Notes: generated by a model from the letters alone, not told the origin. DNA of 27,136 nucleotides from an uncultured Capnocytophaga sp. (GCF_938029845.1 NZ_CALHGG010000013.1:1-27136); one strand, 5' to 3'; counted from the first letter of the stretch, positions 8,480 to 16,489 are shown. Translations and numbers: made by a program.

Positions 8480-9145
8480 CTAATGTATTTCTATTTTCTC
8501 ACCTAAGAACTTGGGCTTCACTCCAAAAGTCAAGTCCCAAAAGACTTTCACGCGGGCAAAGTACTCCCTTACTCTGGTTTTAAAGCCTGAATACTTATCT
8601 ACATCCCTAGCACAAAAACCAATGGCATTGATTCCATACTTCTGAGCTAAATAGATCGCCCTTTGGTTGTGAAAGGCTTGAGAGACAACAGTCAGTTCCG
8701 TAAGGGAGAATATCTCTTTGGCTCTTATTACCGAATCTAGCGTACGGAAGCCTGCATAATCCAAGTAAATCTTATCCGAAGGTATCCCTTGGGCTACCAA
8801 AGCCTCTTTCATATCGGTAGGTTCATCGTAGCCTTTTCGACTATTATCCCCACTGATGAGAATAAAATCCACTTTCTTGGCTTTGAAAAGAGCTGCAGCA
8901 GCCTCCACTCTATATTGGAAATATAAGTTAGGCTGACCGTTCTTAAGTGTTTTGCTAGTGCCCAAGAGTAAAGCCACTTCGCGCTTGGGAATACTATCAA
9001 GTTCCGTATAGAGCTTATCCACACTAGCCTTACGTATAGTACTATCGGCATTGTGGATCACCACAGTTGCCATTAGAAGAAGGAAAAGCAGGAAGAACAT
9101 ACTTTTCTTAAGAAACTGCCGGGAAACACTTATTTTTCTTGCCAT
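8480..9145 (-). CDS. sanA: SanA/YdcF family membrane-anchored protein (DUF218)
   Basis: A 221-residue protein from the ATG at 9145. One N-terminal membrane segment covers about residues 15-31, then a periplasmic DUF218 domain. It resembles E. coli SanA closely: L-L-L-G-T-S, L-I-S-G-D-N, D-Y-A-G-F-R-T-L-D-S and R-V-R-E-Y-F-A-R appear in the same order. SanA affects envelope permeability to vancomycin at high temperature; the biochemical reaction is not settled. A longer reading frame begins at 9202, but that Met lies upstream of the consensus promoter at 9173-9180, so it would not be transcribed from it. First gene of the three-gene unit ending in hflX. Confidence 0.88.
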   Translation of the reverse strand: MARKISVSRQFLKKSMFFLLFLLLMATVVIHNADSTIRKASVDKLYTELDSIPKREVALLLGTSKTLKNGQPNLYFQYRVEAAAALFKAKKVDFILISGDNSRKGYDEPTDMKEALVAQGIPSDKIYLDYAGFRTLDSVIRAKEIFSLTELTVVSQAFHNQRAIYLAQKYGINAIGFCARDVDKYSGFKTRVREYFARVKVFWDLTFGVKPKFLGEKIEIH

Positions 9146-9172
9146 TACTTTTGCGATTACTGTTACAGCAGG

Positions 9173-9180
9173 CAAAGTTA
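9173..9180 (-). promoter_or_regulatory. Promoter -7 box TAACTTTG for the sanA/hflX operon
   Basis: On the minus strand TAACTTTG fits TAnnTTTG, with TTG at 9200-9202, 19 bp upstream. It lies 27 bp before the ATG at 9145 and fixes that start. It is divergent from the box at 9245. Confidence 0.75.
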
Positions 9181-9244
9181 CTACTATTTGTAGTTTTATC
9201 AAAAAATATATTCAAAAAATGTGCATTATTTCCTTTTTTTTTAG

Positions 9245-9252
9245 TATATTTG
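9245..9252 (+). promoter_or_regulatory. Promoter -7 box TATATTTG for the thiamine-binding/pnuC operon
   Basis: TATATTTG fits TAnnTTTG and lies 27 bp before the ATG at 9280. The -33 TTG is weak (TGTG near 9220). The leader is too short to hold a TPP or NAD-related riboswitch. Confidence 0.7.
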
Positions 9253-9279
9253 CTATCCGAAAACAAAAGTATTTTTACA

Positions 9280-9540
9280 ATGAAAGTATCTGTAGAACTT
9301 ACCCTTAGTCCGCTCCAAGACGAATTTGAAGCCCCCATTATTCACTTTATTAAGAAGCTCCGCACCTCTGGACTTATTGTGTATGAAAACCCACTAAGCA
9401 CCCAGATATATGGAGAATACGACCGAGTGATGGAAGTACTTACCAATGAAGTGAAAGAGGTATTTGAGCTTTTGGAAAGAGGGCTTATTTACATAAAAAT
9501 AGTAAAATCCGACCGACACGATTATGAACCACATTTTTGA
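9280..9540 (+). CDS. Thiamine-binding protein family (MTH1187/YkoF-like, DUF77)
   Basis: An 86-residue small ferredoxin-like-fold protein from the ATG at 9280. It begins with a beta strand (M-K-V-S-V-E-L-T-L) and has the alternating beta-alpha-beta pattern of the family, with a conserved-looking L-S-P-L segment and a T-Q-I-Y-G-E-Y central strand. Members bind thiamine or related pyrimidines and form dimers or tetramers. It has no signal peptide, so it is cytoplasmic. It is the first gene of a tightly overlapping operon, with its end overlapping pnuC by 17 bp. This favours thiamine as the substrate of the neighbouring PnuC-type carrier. Family assignment is by pattern recognition. Confidence 0.75.
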   Translation: MKVSVELTLSPLQDEFEAPIIHFIKKLRTSGLIVYENPLSTQIYGEYDRVMEVLTNEVKEVFELLERGLIYIKIVKSDRHDYEPHF

Positions 9541-10216
9541 GTGGATTTTTTCCCAATATAAGGATACGCCTACACACTTATTAGTCATAGAATTATTAGG
9601 GGTATTCTTCGGTCTTGTCAGTGTACTTTTTTCCAAAAAAAGGAATATATGGGTCTATCCCACAGGCATCATCAGTACGGTACTTTTTGTATATCTGCTG
9701 TGGATAGGAAGGCTCTTTGGCGATATGCTCATCAATGCTTACTATACAATTATGAGTGTATATGGCTGGGTACTTTGGGCTAAGAATAGTAAGGATAGCG
9801 TACATGTGGAAATCTCCCAAATGACAGCTTCCGATACCAAGACCACCCTATGGCTCGCCCTTTTCAGTTGGCTTTTTGTAATATTTGTCTATTACTTTAA
9901 GCCCTATGTCAATAATGATTTTTCTATGGAAGGGACAGAACTGGGATTGAAATATTTTATATGGACAGACTGGGTCGATGCCACTACCACCGCCATTTTC
10001 TTAGTAGGAATGTGGCTCATGGCAAGGCGTAAGATAGAAAATTGGCTTTTCTGGATTATAGGCGATGCCATTTCTATTCCCCTATATACCTATAAGGGAT
10101 TCCTTTTTACTGCCCTACAATATGCCATTTTTACCCTTATTGCTATCTTAGCTTATATAGAATGGAAAAAGATCTTATACAGCAACCGAGCCTCTGCAAA
10201 CGCATCGCTTTCGTAG
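9524..10216 (+). CDS. pnuC: PnuC-family vitamin transporter (thiamine or nicotinamide riboside)
   Basis: A 230-residue integral membrane protein with about seven hydrophobic segments. Family signatures: N-I-W-V-Y-P-T-G-I-I-S-T near 43-54, Y-Y-T-I-M-S-V-Y-G-W-V-L-W near 75-87, and the C-terminal W-I-I-G-D-A-I-S-I-P-L-Y-T-Y-K-G. PnuC carriers are facilitators that rely on intracellular phosphorylation to trap the vitamin. PnuC imports nicotinamide riboside and PnuT imports thiamine; sequence alone does not separate them here. The upstream thiamine-binding protein argues for PnuT, while the downstream NadR-like kinase is neutral. Overlaps with both neighbours (17 bp and 55 bp) point to tight translational coupling. 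Confidence 0.88.
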   Translation: MNHIFEWIFSQYKDTPTHLLVIELLGVFFGLVSVLFSKKRNIWVYPTGIISTVLFVYLLWIGRLFGDMLINAYYTIMSVYGWVLWAKNSKDSVHVEISQMTASDTKTTLWLALFSWLFVIFVYYFKPYVNNDFSMEGTELGLKYFIWTDWVDATTTAIFLVGMWLMARRKIENWLFWIIGDAISIPLYTYKGFLFTALQYAIFTLIAILAYIEWKKILYSNRASANASLS

Positions 10217-10710
10217 GACCTGAATCCACAGGCAAGACGACTCTTAGCGAACGCATGGCCTTCCTACACCATACCGAATGGGTTAGGGAGTATATGCGCC
10301 TTTACTTACAAGAGAAATGGGATAAGCAGTGCGCTGTATGTACTTGGGAGGACTTGCTCCCTATTGCCAAAGGACAAGTTCGCTTGGAGAATGAGGCGCT
10401 TTCCAAAGCAAAACAGTACCTCTTCTGTGATACTTGCCTCTTGGAATTGGTCATTTACTCCTATATATATTACGGAAAATGTGAGCCTATAATAGAGCAG
10501 CATGCCTTAAGTCACAAGTACGACCATATTTTCCTTACCTATATAGATACTCCTTGGGTGGCCGATGATCTTAGAGACAAACCCCATGAGCGTGAGGAGG
10601 TTTTTGCCTTCTTCAAGGACTTTTTAGAAAAAAAATCTATTCCTTTTCACTTGTTGAAAGGAAATCTAGATGATAGAGTTGAACAAATTAACCAAAAGCT
10701 AAAACGATGA
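10162..10710 (+). CDS. NadR-like P-loop kinase
   Basis: A 182-residue P-loop NTPase. Walker A is G-P-E-S-T-G-K-T at 19-26. The F-C-D-T-C-L-L-E-L segment near 94-102 resembles the substrate-side D-T motif of the ribosylnicotinamide kinase domain of NadR. The D-D-L-R-D-K-P-H-E-R run near 131-140 looks like a lid with Arg residues. It probably phosphorylates the vitamin brought in by the adjacent carrier (nicotinamide riboside, or thiamine). It lacks the adenylyltransferase domain of full NadR. The start at 10162 is forced, because no other Met precedes the Walker A motif; it overlaps pnuC by 55 bp and the DUF4301 gene by 4 bp (ATGA). Confidence 0.82.
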   Translation: MEKDLIQQPSLCKRIAFVGPESTGKTTLSERMAFLHHTEWVREYMRLYLQEKWDKQCAVCTWEDLLPIAKGQVRLENEALSKAKQYLFCDTCLLELVIYSYIYYGKCEPIIEQHALSHKYDHIFLTYIDTPWVADDLRDKPHEREEVFAFFKDFLEKKSIPFHLLKGNLDDRVEQINQKLKR

Positions 10711-12260
10711 AAGAATTAACCGAGTACGACCAGCTTCTCTTAGGAGAAAAAGGCATCAAGGTCAGCAAGTTACAAGAACAAGTAGCGATTTTCCTCGCAG
10801 GAGTTCCACCTGTGAACTTAGTAGCACCTGCTCATGTGGGTAGTGGTATCCTCTCTTTCTCCCGAGAAGATGCCATACAATATGTAGCCACTTACCAGAA
10901 AAAGAAAAACAGCTTGGACATACTCAAGTTTGTCCCTGCTTCTGGTTCCGCTACACGTATGTTTCAGTTCCTTTCAGCCTTTGAGAGTGATTTTGACCCT
11001 AAAAAGCAGACTTTTAAGGAGTATATCAAAGAAAGTGGCAATGCAAATGCAGAAATTTTCTTCCAATACCTGCCTCAATTTGCTTTCTACGACTCCTTAC
11101 AAAAGTATATAGAGCAGCACAAAGCCTTCGAAGGTCTCAATGAAGATGAGCAGAAACTCCGTATCGCTCATATCCTTCTCAAGGAAGAACCTTTTAACTA
11201 CAAAAACAAACCCAAGGGACTTTTTCCTTTCCACAAATATGGCGAAAAGGTAGTTACCGCCTTTGAAGAACACTTCAGAGAGGCTTTTCTCTATGCCGCT
11301 CAGGGGGAGGTGGTTAATATCCACTTTACCATTGGGAAGGAATATAGCACCCTATTCCTTAATCAATTAGCCGAAATACGCCCCAACTTAGAAAAGCAGT
11401 ATGGGGTACACTTTGAGGTAGGTTTCTCCCACCAAAGTGAGAGTACTGATACGGTAGCTCTTACTCTAGAAAATGAATTTTTCCGAGATGAGAACAACCA
11501 ATTGCTCTTCCGTCCTGCTGGGCATGGTGCTTTGCTCAAAAACCTCAACGAACTGAATGCCGACATCATCTTTATCAAGAATATTGATAATGTAGTGGTA
11601 GAATCCTATGCTGATGAGGCTATTTTTTACAAAGAGGTATTGGCTGGAAAACTGGAAGATACCCGCTCCAAAGTACATAAGATTCTACAAAAAATACAAA
11701 AGGAAAAACTCAAGAAAAAAGAACTTCCTGAAATCCTCAAGTTCCTCCCTGAGCTCAATATCAAGGTACCTTCCTATGTACATAAGTTTGCCAAGCGCTA
11801 TATGATAGAATACATCTATCAAGCACTAAACCGCCCTATACGTGTGTGTGGTATGGTAAAGAACGAAGGTGAAATAGGGGGTGGCCCTTTCTGGATAAAA
11901 GACACCGATGGCAATGAATCCTTACAAATCATTGAAATGGCACAGATAGACAAGGATAATCCACAACAGTGGGAACGCCTTCAGTCCTCTACCCACTTCA
12001 ATCCTGTAGATATTGTCTGCTGTATCAAGAACTACAAGGGCGAGGTATTCGACTTAGAGGAATTCCAAGACAAGAAACTCAGCTTTATTACTGAAAAATC
12101 CTATAACGGACGTCCTCTCAAGGCATTAGAACTCCCTGGCTTGTGGAATGGTGGCATGGCAGGCTGGATCAGTATCTTTGTGGAAGTACCACAGATTACT
12201 TTCAACCCTGTGAAATCAGTTAATGACTTACTTAAGAAAAACCACCAAGGAAGTTATTAG
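10707..12260 (+). CDS. DUF4301 family protein
   Basis: A 517-residue soluble protein that I recognise as DUF4301, a Bacteroidota family often found next to pnuC and the NadR-like kinase. Early landmarks are L-K-F-V-P-A-S-G-S-A-T-R-M-F near residues 75-88 and a second block R-P-A-G-H-G-A-L-L-K-N-L-N near 270-282. Both resemble nucleotide-sugar pyrophosphorylase loops (Gly/Ser/Ala-rich then Arg, and H-G), so a nucleotidyltransferase-like fold is an inference. There is no signal peptide. Last gene of the operon from 9280, coupled through an ATGA overlap. Its role may be a late step in using the imported vitamin, but no reaction is established to my knowledge. Confidence 0.8.
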   Translation: MKELTEYDQLLLGEKGIKVSKLQEQVAIFLAGVPPVNLVAPAHVGSGILSFSREDAIQYVATYQKKKNSLDILKFVPASGSATRMFQFLSAFESDFDPKKQTFKEYIKESGNANAEIFFQYLPQFAFYDSLQKYIEQHKAFEGLNEDEQKLRIAHILLKEEPFNYKNKPKGLFPFHKYGEKVVTAFEEHFREAFLYAAQGEVVNIHFTIGKEYSTLFLNQLAEIRPNLEKQYGVHFEVGFSHQSESTDTVALTLENEFFRDENNQLLFRPAGHGALLKNLNELNADIIFIKNIDNVVVESYADEAIFYKEVLAGKLEDTRSKVHKILQKIQKEKLKKKELPEILKFLPELNIKVPSYVHKFAKRYMIEYIYQALNRPIRVCGMVKNEGEIGGGPFWIKDTDGNESLQIIEMAQIDKDNPQQWERLQSSTHFNPVDIVCCIKNYKGEVFDLEEFQDKKLSFITEKSYNGRPLKALELPGLWNGGMAGWISIFVEVPQITFNPVKSVNDLLKKNHQGSY

Positions 12261-12272
12261 TGAATAATAAAT

Positions 12273-12328
12273 AGTGAAAAGTGAATAGCGATAAATGATG
12301 AGTCTCTCTTCATTTTTCACTTTTCACT
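12273..12328. repeat. Inverted copies of the AGTGAAAAGTGAA word after DUF4301
   Basis: AGTGAAAAGTGAA at 12273-12285 and its exact reverse complement TTCACTTTTCACT at 12316-12328 can form a 13-bp stem with a 30-nt loop, followed by a T-rich stretch. This is the same word as the array at 1-192, here in both orientations. It lies 13 bp after the DUF4301 stop and could act as a terminator. Confidence 0.75.
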
Positions 12329-12351
12329 TTTTACCTTTTTTCGTCACTATT

Positions 12352-13176
12352 ATGAAACATTTTTTACTATTTTTTCTATTTTGTGGGATGACCTATGGGC
12401 AAGGAACCCTCAAGGAAGCCAAAGAAAGGCTTGATTCCCCGCCTATAACCAGCTCAGGAAGTGAGGAACATCACACTTCCACTGATGGGAGCTATCAGGT
12501 TCATTCCACTTGGGATGATATTACCTTTTTGCCCATGCTCTTAGACCTAACCTTTATCCTAGGCTACAACCTATTGGTGGAAAGTAGCTATGAGCAGTAC
12601 GGACGTATGCGAACGGCGGAACTTAATCCCTATCCCTATTATAAGGGCAAGGGCGACTATACCTATGAGAAACAAATTATAGAGGATTTTACGCTCTTCC
12701 GTGCATCCGTTAACAATGAAGTCTCCATGGGGATGCACATCTTCCAAAACAACCTACAAGGAAAGGTTCGCATGGGTAGTCGCTTTGGAGCAACACTCTC
12801 CTACCGACACTTTTGGGAAAAACAGCGTGGTGTCCCCGCCGAGCATTTGGATTTTGTCTCCCTCACTGCTCAGTATTTTCGTATTCGCTCTCAGCGAATG
12901 AGCCTTAGTTGGGGATTAGGGGCAGGCTATATAGGCAATGGCATTAACCAATTTGGTTTTTCCATGACCCAAGATGCCGAAGTTTTTGTTTATAGACCTA
13001 TTTCGCTGGCTTATCAGTTGCAATATACAGCTTTTTCTTACTCGGAGATCTTCTCCTTTGCGGTGGGTGCCAATTACTATCACCAGCAATATCAGGGAGG
13101 GATCAAGTATCAGTATAACAACTTAGCCGCTACGAAGTTTTCAGCTATGATGCTTTCCATTGGGGTTACTTTCTAA
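12352..13176 (+). CDS. Secreted outer-membrane-type beta-rich protein, function unknown
   Basis: A 274-residue protein from the ATG at 12352; the longer frame from 12295 starts within the repeat. Residues 1-17 are a signal peptide ending T-Y-G-Q. After a Ser/Thr-rich region (20-50), residues about 60-274 show alternating aromatic and small residues in strands, such as V-R-M-G-S-R-F-G-A-T-L-S-Y-R-H-F, L-S-W-G-L-G-A-G-Y-I-G-N-G and F-A-V-G-A-N-Y-Y-H, ending in a strand with terminal Phe. These are features of an outer-membrane beta barrel of about 10-12 strands. No named family is recognised. It stands alone, with an inverted repeat upstream and a strong bidirectional terminator downstream. Confidence 0.72.
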   Translation: MKHFLLFFLFCGMTYGQGTLKEAKERLDSPPITSSGSEEHHTSTDGSYQVHSTWDDITFLPMLLDLTFILGYNLLVESSYEQYGRMRTAELNPYPYYKGKGDYTYEKQIIEDFTLFRASVNNEVSMGMHIFQNNLQGKVRMGSRFGATLSYRHFWEKQRGVPAEHLDFVSLTAQYFRIRSQRMSLSWGLGAGYIGNGINQFGFSMTQDAEVFVYRPISLAYQLQYTAFSYSEIFSFAVGANYYHQQYQGGIKYQYNNLAATKFSAMMLSIGVTF

Positions 13177-13219
13177 TATATAAGGACGTAATAAATTACA
13201 TTCCTACATGGGAAAAACA

Positions 13220-13243
13220 GAGGCAGTCTTTGGAGACTGCCTC
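13220..13243. terminator. Bidirectional rho-independent terminator
   Basis: GAGGCAGTCT (13220-13229), loop TTGG, AGACTGCCTC (13234-13243): a perfect 10-bp GC-rich stem. A T-rich tail follows on the plus strand (from 13244) and an A-rich run precedes it, giving a T-tract on the minus strand. It serves the convergent genes ending at 13176 and 13266. Confidence 0.9.
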
Positions 13244-13265
13244 TTCTTTTTCTATTCTACTTTAC

Positions 13266-14711
13266 CTAGTTGTTCTTGTGATATTCTATGATGCGTTCGG
13301 TGATATAAGAGCCCTTACCATCGGTGTATTGGATACGCTCTGTCCAGTTCTTATAAGCGTCAAACTTAAAGTGCTGAGTAAGCTTAGAGGTAAGATTCCC
13401 CGTAGGGTCAAAAGTACGGGTTTCTATAAGCTCCCCCTTAGGATTATAGAGATACTTAAAAGTATAAGCTAAACTCCCATTGAGGTTATATCCCTGTTGT
13501 TCTATCTTATTATTCTTTACATCATACTTGTAAGTTTCCTTTTGAGAAAGCTTATTATTGGCATCATATTCTACCATCTCTGTCATATTCCCATTATCAT
13601 CATAAGCATAAGTGATACGCTGTACAAGCTTGTCATTCTTATCATAGGTAGCACGCTCTGTTTCGTTCCCCTTGTCATCATAGGTATAAGTATAGTTGAA
13701 CTGGGGCTTATCCTTATTGTCCATGGATTTTACTTGAGTTATCTTTCCTGACTCATCATAGGTATAAGTATCCTTTTTCCAAAGTGCTCCTACATTGTTA
13801 TATTCCTCTACAAATAGTAACTTAGGATTAGGTATTTCGTCATAAGAAAGTTCCTTAGGCTCCTCTTTCTCAGGCTCTTTTACTGCTTCTGGTTGGCGAG
13901 AAGGGTGTTCATTAGCCTTGGCATCATAGATATTTACCTCAGTTCTATTTCCTTTATTATCATAGGAATAGACAAATTTCTTCCAAAGCACCCCCTTGAT
14001 ACGAAGTTCGTCCTCCACAAGACTATTAATCTTCTCAGGGGCAATATGTTCAGTAAAAAATTCTTCCTTTTTCAATACCTTTCCCTTGTCATCATATTCC
14101 CATTTACCTTGGTAGGCCAACTGGTTCTTCATAGAGATAGAGCGTTCTGTCATGCGGTTATTCTGGTCATAACGACAAATCTCCCTTCCTATAAGGGTAC
14201 CTTGTGGGTCAAAGCTATCGCGTTCTATCTGGTTGCCCTTAGTGTCATAACGATATACATAGCGCCAAAGAAGAGCTCCCTTGTCATCATAGGAGGTCTC
14301 TTCTGTTTTCTGCCCTTTTTTATCATAGCGATAGAGTACCTTCCCCTTGAAGCCCTCTTCTCCTTTTTCCAAAGGAGCTGCTTTTTTGATTTCCTTTTTT
14401 GCGGGTGCTTTTTTCTTTACATCACTCCCCTCATATTTGTAATTAGCTGTCCACCATACACTTCCATTAGGATAATAGGCGATTTTTTCTGTCATATTTC
14501 CTTTTTTATCATAGGAGATAAGCAGGTTTTCCATTCCCTTTTCCACTTCACCTTTGTCATAGTTTCCACCCCCCTTGTCTAGTGCCTTATAGGTAACAAT
14601 ACGGATACTACTCACTGGACCTTTGAGTGTGTTCTTATAATCTTCTTTTCCTGCAGTTTGTGCAAAAGACAAACTTGTTGTCAATAAAATAGAGAGAAAG
14701 ATTGGTTTCAT
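13266..14711 (-). CDS. Secreted YD-repeat (RHS-like) protein, paralogue 1
   Basis: A 481-residue protein from the Met at 14711, which begins a clean signal peptide ending F-A-Q; a longer frame from 14735 would start at the predicted transcription start. After the conserved opening (L-D-K-G-G-G-N-Y then a K-G linker) the protein is almost entirely degenerate repeats of about 21-23 residues with core Y-x-Y-D-x-K-G-N-x-x-E-x-x-x-Y-D-x-x-G-x-L. I count about 11-12 units, broken by Lys/Ala/Pro- and Glu/Pro-rich linkers near 95-120 and 265-290. Such YD/RHS-type repeats form beta shells or filaments on the cell surface. There is no toxin domain, no RHS core cap and no C-terminal sorting domain visible. 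Paralogue of the next upstream gene. Function unknown. Confidence 0.8.
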   Translation of the reverse strand: MKPIFLSILLTTSLSFAQTAGKEDYKNTLKGPVSSIRIVTYKALDKGGGNYDKGEVEKGMENLLISYDKKGNMTEKIAYYPNGSVWWTANYKYEGSDVKKKAPAKKEIKKAAPLEKGEEGFKGKVLYRYDKKGQKTEETSYDDKGALLWRYVYRYDTKGNQIERDSFDPQGTLIGREICRYDQNNRMTERSISMKNQLAYQGKWEYDDKGKVLKKEEFFTEHIAPEKINSLVEDELRIKGVLWKKFVYSYDNKGNRTEVNIYDAKANEHPSRQPEAVKEPEKEEPKELSYDEIPNPKLLFVEEYNNVGALWKKDTYTYDESGKITQVKSMDNKDKPQFNYTYTYDDKGNETERATYDKNDKLVQRITYAYDDNGNMTEMVEYDANNKLSQKETYKYDVKNNKIEQQGYNLNGSLAYTFKYLYNPKGELIETRTFDPTGNLTSKLTQHFKFDAYKNWTERIQYTDGKGSYITERIIEYHKNN

Positions 14712-14739
14712 CTTATAATATTTAAATATTTTCAATGCG

Positions 14740-14747
14740 CAAAAGTA
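14740..14747 (-). promoter_or_regulatory. Promoter -7 box TACTTTTG for YD-repeat paralogue 1
   Basis: On the minus strand TACTTTTG matches TAnnTTTG, 28 bp before the ATG at 14711. No clear -33 TTG is present. With the terminator at 14795-14817, it makes the two YD-repeat genes separate transcription units. Confidence 0.6.
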
Positions 14748-14794
14748 TAAAAATATTTAGAAATATACATGAGATAACATATATTTAACAAGAA

Positions 14795-14817
14795 AAACTA
14801 CCCACAAGGGGTAGTTT
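14795..14817 (-). terminator. Rho-independent terminator of YD-repeat paralogue 2
   Basis: AAACTACCC (14795-14803) and GGGTAGTTT (14809-14817) form a 9-bp stem with a 5-nt loop. Read on the minus strand it is followed by a T-rich tract. It lies 18 bp after the stop of the gene ending at 14835. Confidence 0.85.
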
Positions 14818-14834
14818 CTCTCTTTAAGTAGTCT

Positions 14835-16316
14835 CTATAGTTTTATGAGTTTCGGTTTATATTTGTAGTATTCTATGATACGTTCGGTGATATAAGTTGC
14901 TTTACCATTGGAGTATTGAGTAAGGTTTGTCCAGTTTTTGTTAGCATCCACCTTATATTGTTGTATGAGCTTGGAGGTTTCCTCTCCTTTGCGATTGAAA
15001 GTAGTAGATTGTACACACTCTCCTAAGCTATTATAAACAAACTTAGTAAGGAAAGCCAAAGAACCATCACTGTTGTGACCTTGTTGTTCTATCCTTTGTC
15101 CTTTTTCATCATACTTATAAGTATTTTTCTGGATAAGTTCACCATAAGAGTCATATTCTGCACGTTCTATCAATTGTCCTTTGTCATTATATACATGAGT
15201 TGTTTTTTGGATCACCTCATTACTCTTATCATAATTCACTCGTTCTATCTCATTACCCTTAGCATCATATTTGTAAGTATAGCGGAAGAGAGGTTTTTGC
15301 TCATTATCTATACTTTTCACCTCTATAATTTGTCCTGATTTATCATATACATAAGTATCTTTTTTCCAAATATTACCTAAGTTATCATACTCAACAGTAT
15401 AGAGGAGTTTAGGGTCTGCAAGTTCTTCATAAGAAGGCTGCTTAGGTTCTTCCTTTTTAGGAGCAGGTGCGCCTGCTGTAACCTTTGGAGCTGGTCTCTT
15501 TTGTGCATCATAGATATTTACCTCAACCCTATTCCCTTTATTATCATAGGTATACTTGAGCTTTTTGCGCAATACCCCTTTAGTATTGACTTCATCTATT
15601 ACAAGCTTATCTAATTCACCTGGTGTGATCAACTCTGTAAAGAATTCTTCCTTTTCCACTACCTTGCCATTATCACCATATGTCCAAGTACACTTATAAG
15701 CTGTTTGGTTTTTCATAGTAACCACTTTTTCTAATTTATTATTATTAGAGTCATAGCGGTAGGATTCTCTCATGAACAAGACAGCTTGAGCATCAAAACT
15801 ATCTCTTTCTACAATATTTCCGCGTGTATCATAGCGATATACATAACGCCAAAGCAGAGCTCCCTTATCATCAAATGAGGATTCCTCCGTTTTTTGGCCT
15901 TTTTTATCATAACGATAGGTTACACGACCTTTGAAACTTTCCTCTGTTGTAGTATCATCATTAATAGACTTGGTAGCTTGAGGTGTCTTAGGAGCGGGTT
16001 TTGCCACTGGTTTTTCTACCTGACTTCCTTCATATACATATTTTTTAGAGTACCATAGACCTCCATTGGTATAGTAAGCTATTTTTTCAGTTATATTTCC
16101 CTTCTTATCGTAATTTATGAGCAGGTTATCTACTCCCTTAGCTACACTTCCTTTTCCATAATTCCCTCCTCCTTTGTCTAAAGCTACATAAGTGGTAATA
16201 CGTACACTCTTTACATTGCCTTCTAAAGTATTCTTATAATCTTTCTTTCCTGTTTCTTGAGCAAAGGCAAAGGCTGGACACAAGGCGAGGAACAATAGTT
16301 GTTTCACTTTTGACAT
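14835..16316 (-). CDS. Secreted YD-repeat (RHS-like) protein, paralogue 2
   Basis: A 493-residue paralogue of the downstream gene, with the same order: signal peptide ending F-A-Q, the conserved segment L-D-K-G-G-G-N-Y-G-K-G, then YD-type repeats of about 21-23 residues separated by Pro/Lys-rich linkers near 98-115 and 268-285. The two proteins align over their whole length by eye. The Met at 16316 (M-S-K-V-K-Q) gives the best signal peptide; a Met five codons upstream (16331) is possible. No nuclease or other toxin domain is attached, and no RHS core protease. It has its own strong promoter with a leader of about 250 nt, and its own terminator. Function unknown; a surface or periplasmic scaffold is a guess. 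Confidence 0.8.
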   Translation of the reverse strand: MSKVKQLLFLALCPAFAFAQETGKKDYKNTLEGNVKSVRITTYVALDKGGGNYGKGSVAKGVDNLLINYDKKGNITEKIAYYTNGGLWYSKKYVYEGSQVEKPVAKPAPKTPQATKSINDDTTTEESFKGRVTYRYDKKGQKTEESSFDDKGALLWRYVYRYDTRGNIVERDSFDAQAVLFMRESYRYDSNNNKLEKVVTMKNQTAYKCTWTYGDNGKVVEKEEFFTELITPGELDKLVIDEVNTKGVLRKKLKYTYDNKGNRVEVNIYDAQKRPAPKVTAGAPAPKKEEPKQPSYEELADPKLLYTVEYDNLGNIWKKDTYVYDKSGQIIEVKSIDNEQKPLFRYTYKYDAKGNEIERVNYDKSNEVIQKTTHVYNDKGQLIERAEYDSYGELIQKNTYKYDEKGQRIEQQGHNSDGSLAFLTKFVYNSLGECVQSTTFNRKGEETSKLIQQYKVDANKNWTNLTQYSNGKATYITERIIEYYKYKPKLIKL

Positions 16317-16422
16317 ACTTTGTCTTATCATCTTAAATCTAAATTGTTTTGTTATTAATTGCTTTTAAAAGTTGAGAAGTAAATATTTTCCAATTTAGTT
16401 TTGTGGTTTTTAGTAATATGCA

Positions 16423-16489
16423 GCTGTTTTTTAATGACACCTGCATTACTATTAAGAGAGGTTGGGGATTTCTCCTTAATAGAGCGCCT
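16423..16489 (-). promoter_or_regulatory. Candidate structured leader of YD-repeat paralogue 2
   Basis: Read on the minus strand, CTATTAAG plus GAG pairs with CTC plus CTTAATAG (8+3 bp with one bulged base), around a loop that carries CCCC. It is followed by AGTAATGCAG pairing with CTGCATATTACT with a 2-nt bulge. Both lie in the 250-nt leader between the promoter at 16574 and the start at 16316. It is not a riboswitch class I recognise. Confidence 0.35.

Noticed and set aside
9146..9202. N-terminal extension of the sanA-type protein to 9202
   Set aside because: A full-match promoter (9173-9202) overlaps this segment, so it is upstream of the likely transcription start.
9252..9280. TPP or other riboswitch before the thiamine-binding/pnuC operon
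   Set aside because: Only 27 bp lie between the promoter box and the start codon, too short for any known aptamer.
13893..14582. 229-codon plus-strand frame opposite YD-repeat paralogue 1
   Set aside because: It is the antisense of a repetitive gene; the hydrophobic, Ile/Phe-rich product mirrors the Asp/Lys/Tyr-rich repeats. No promoter, and the minus-strand protein has a signal peptide and family pattern.
13266..16316. Polymorphic (RHS) toxin genes or YwqK/MORN-type antitoxins
   Set aside because: No toxin domain, cap or core protease at the C termini; the repeat core is Y-D-x-x-G-N rather than the MORN/YwqK pattern.
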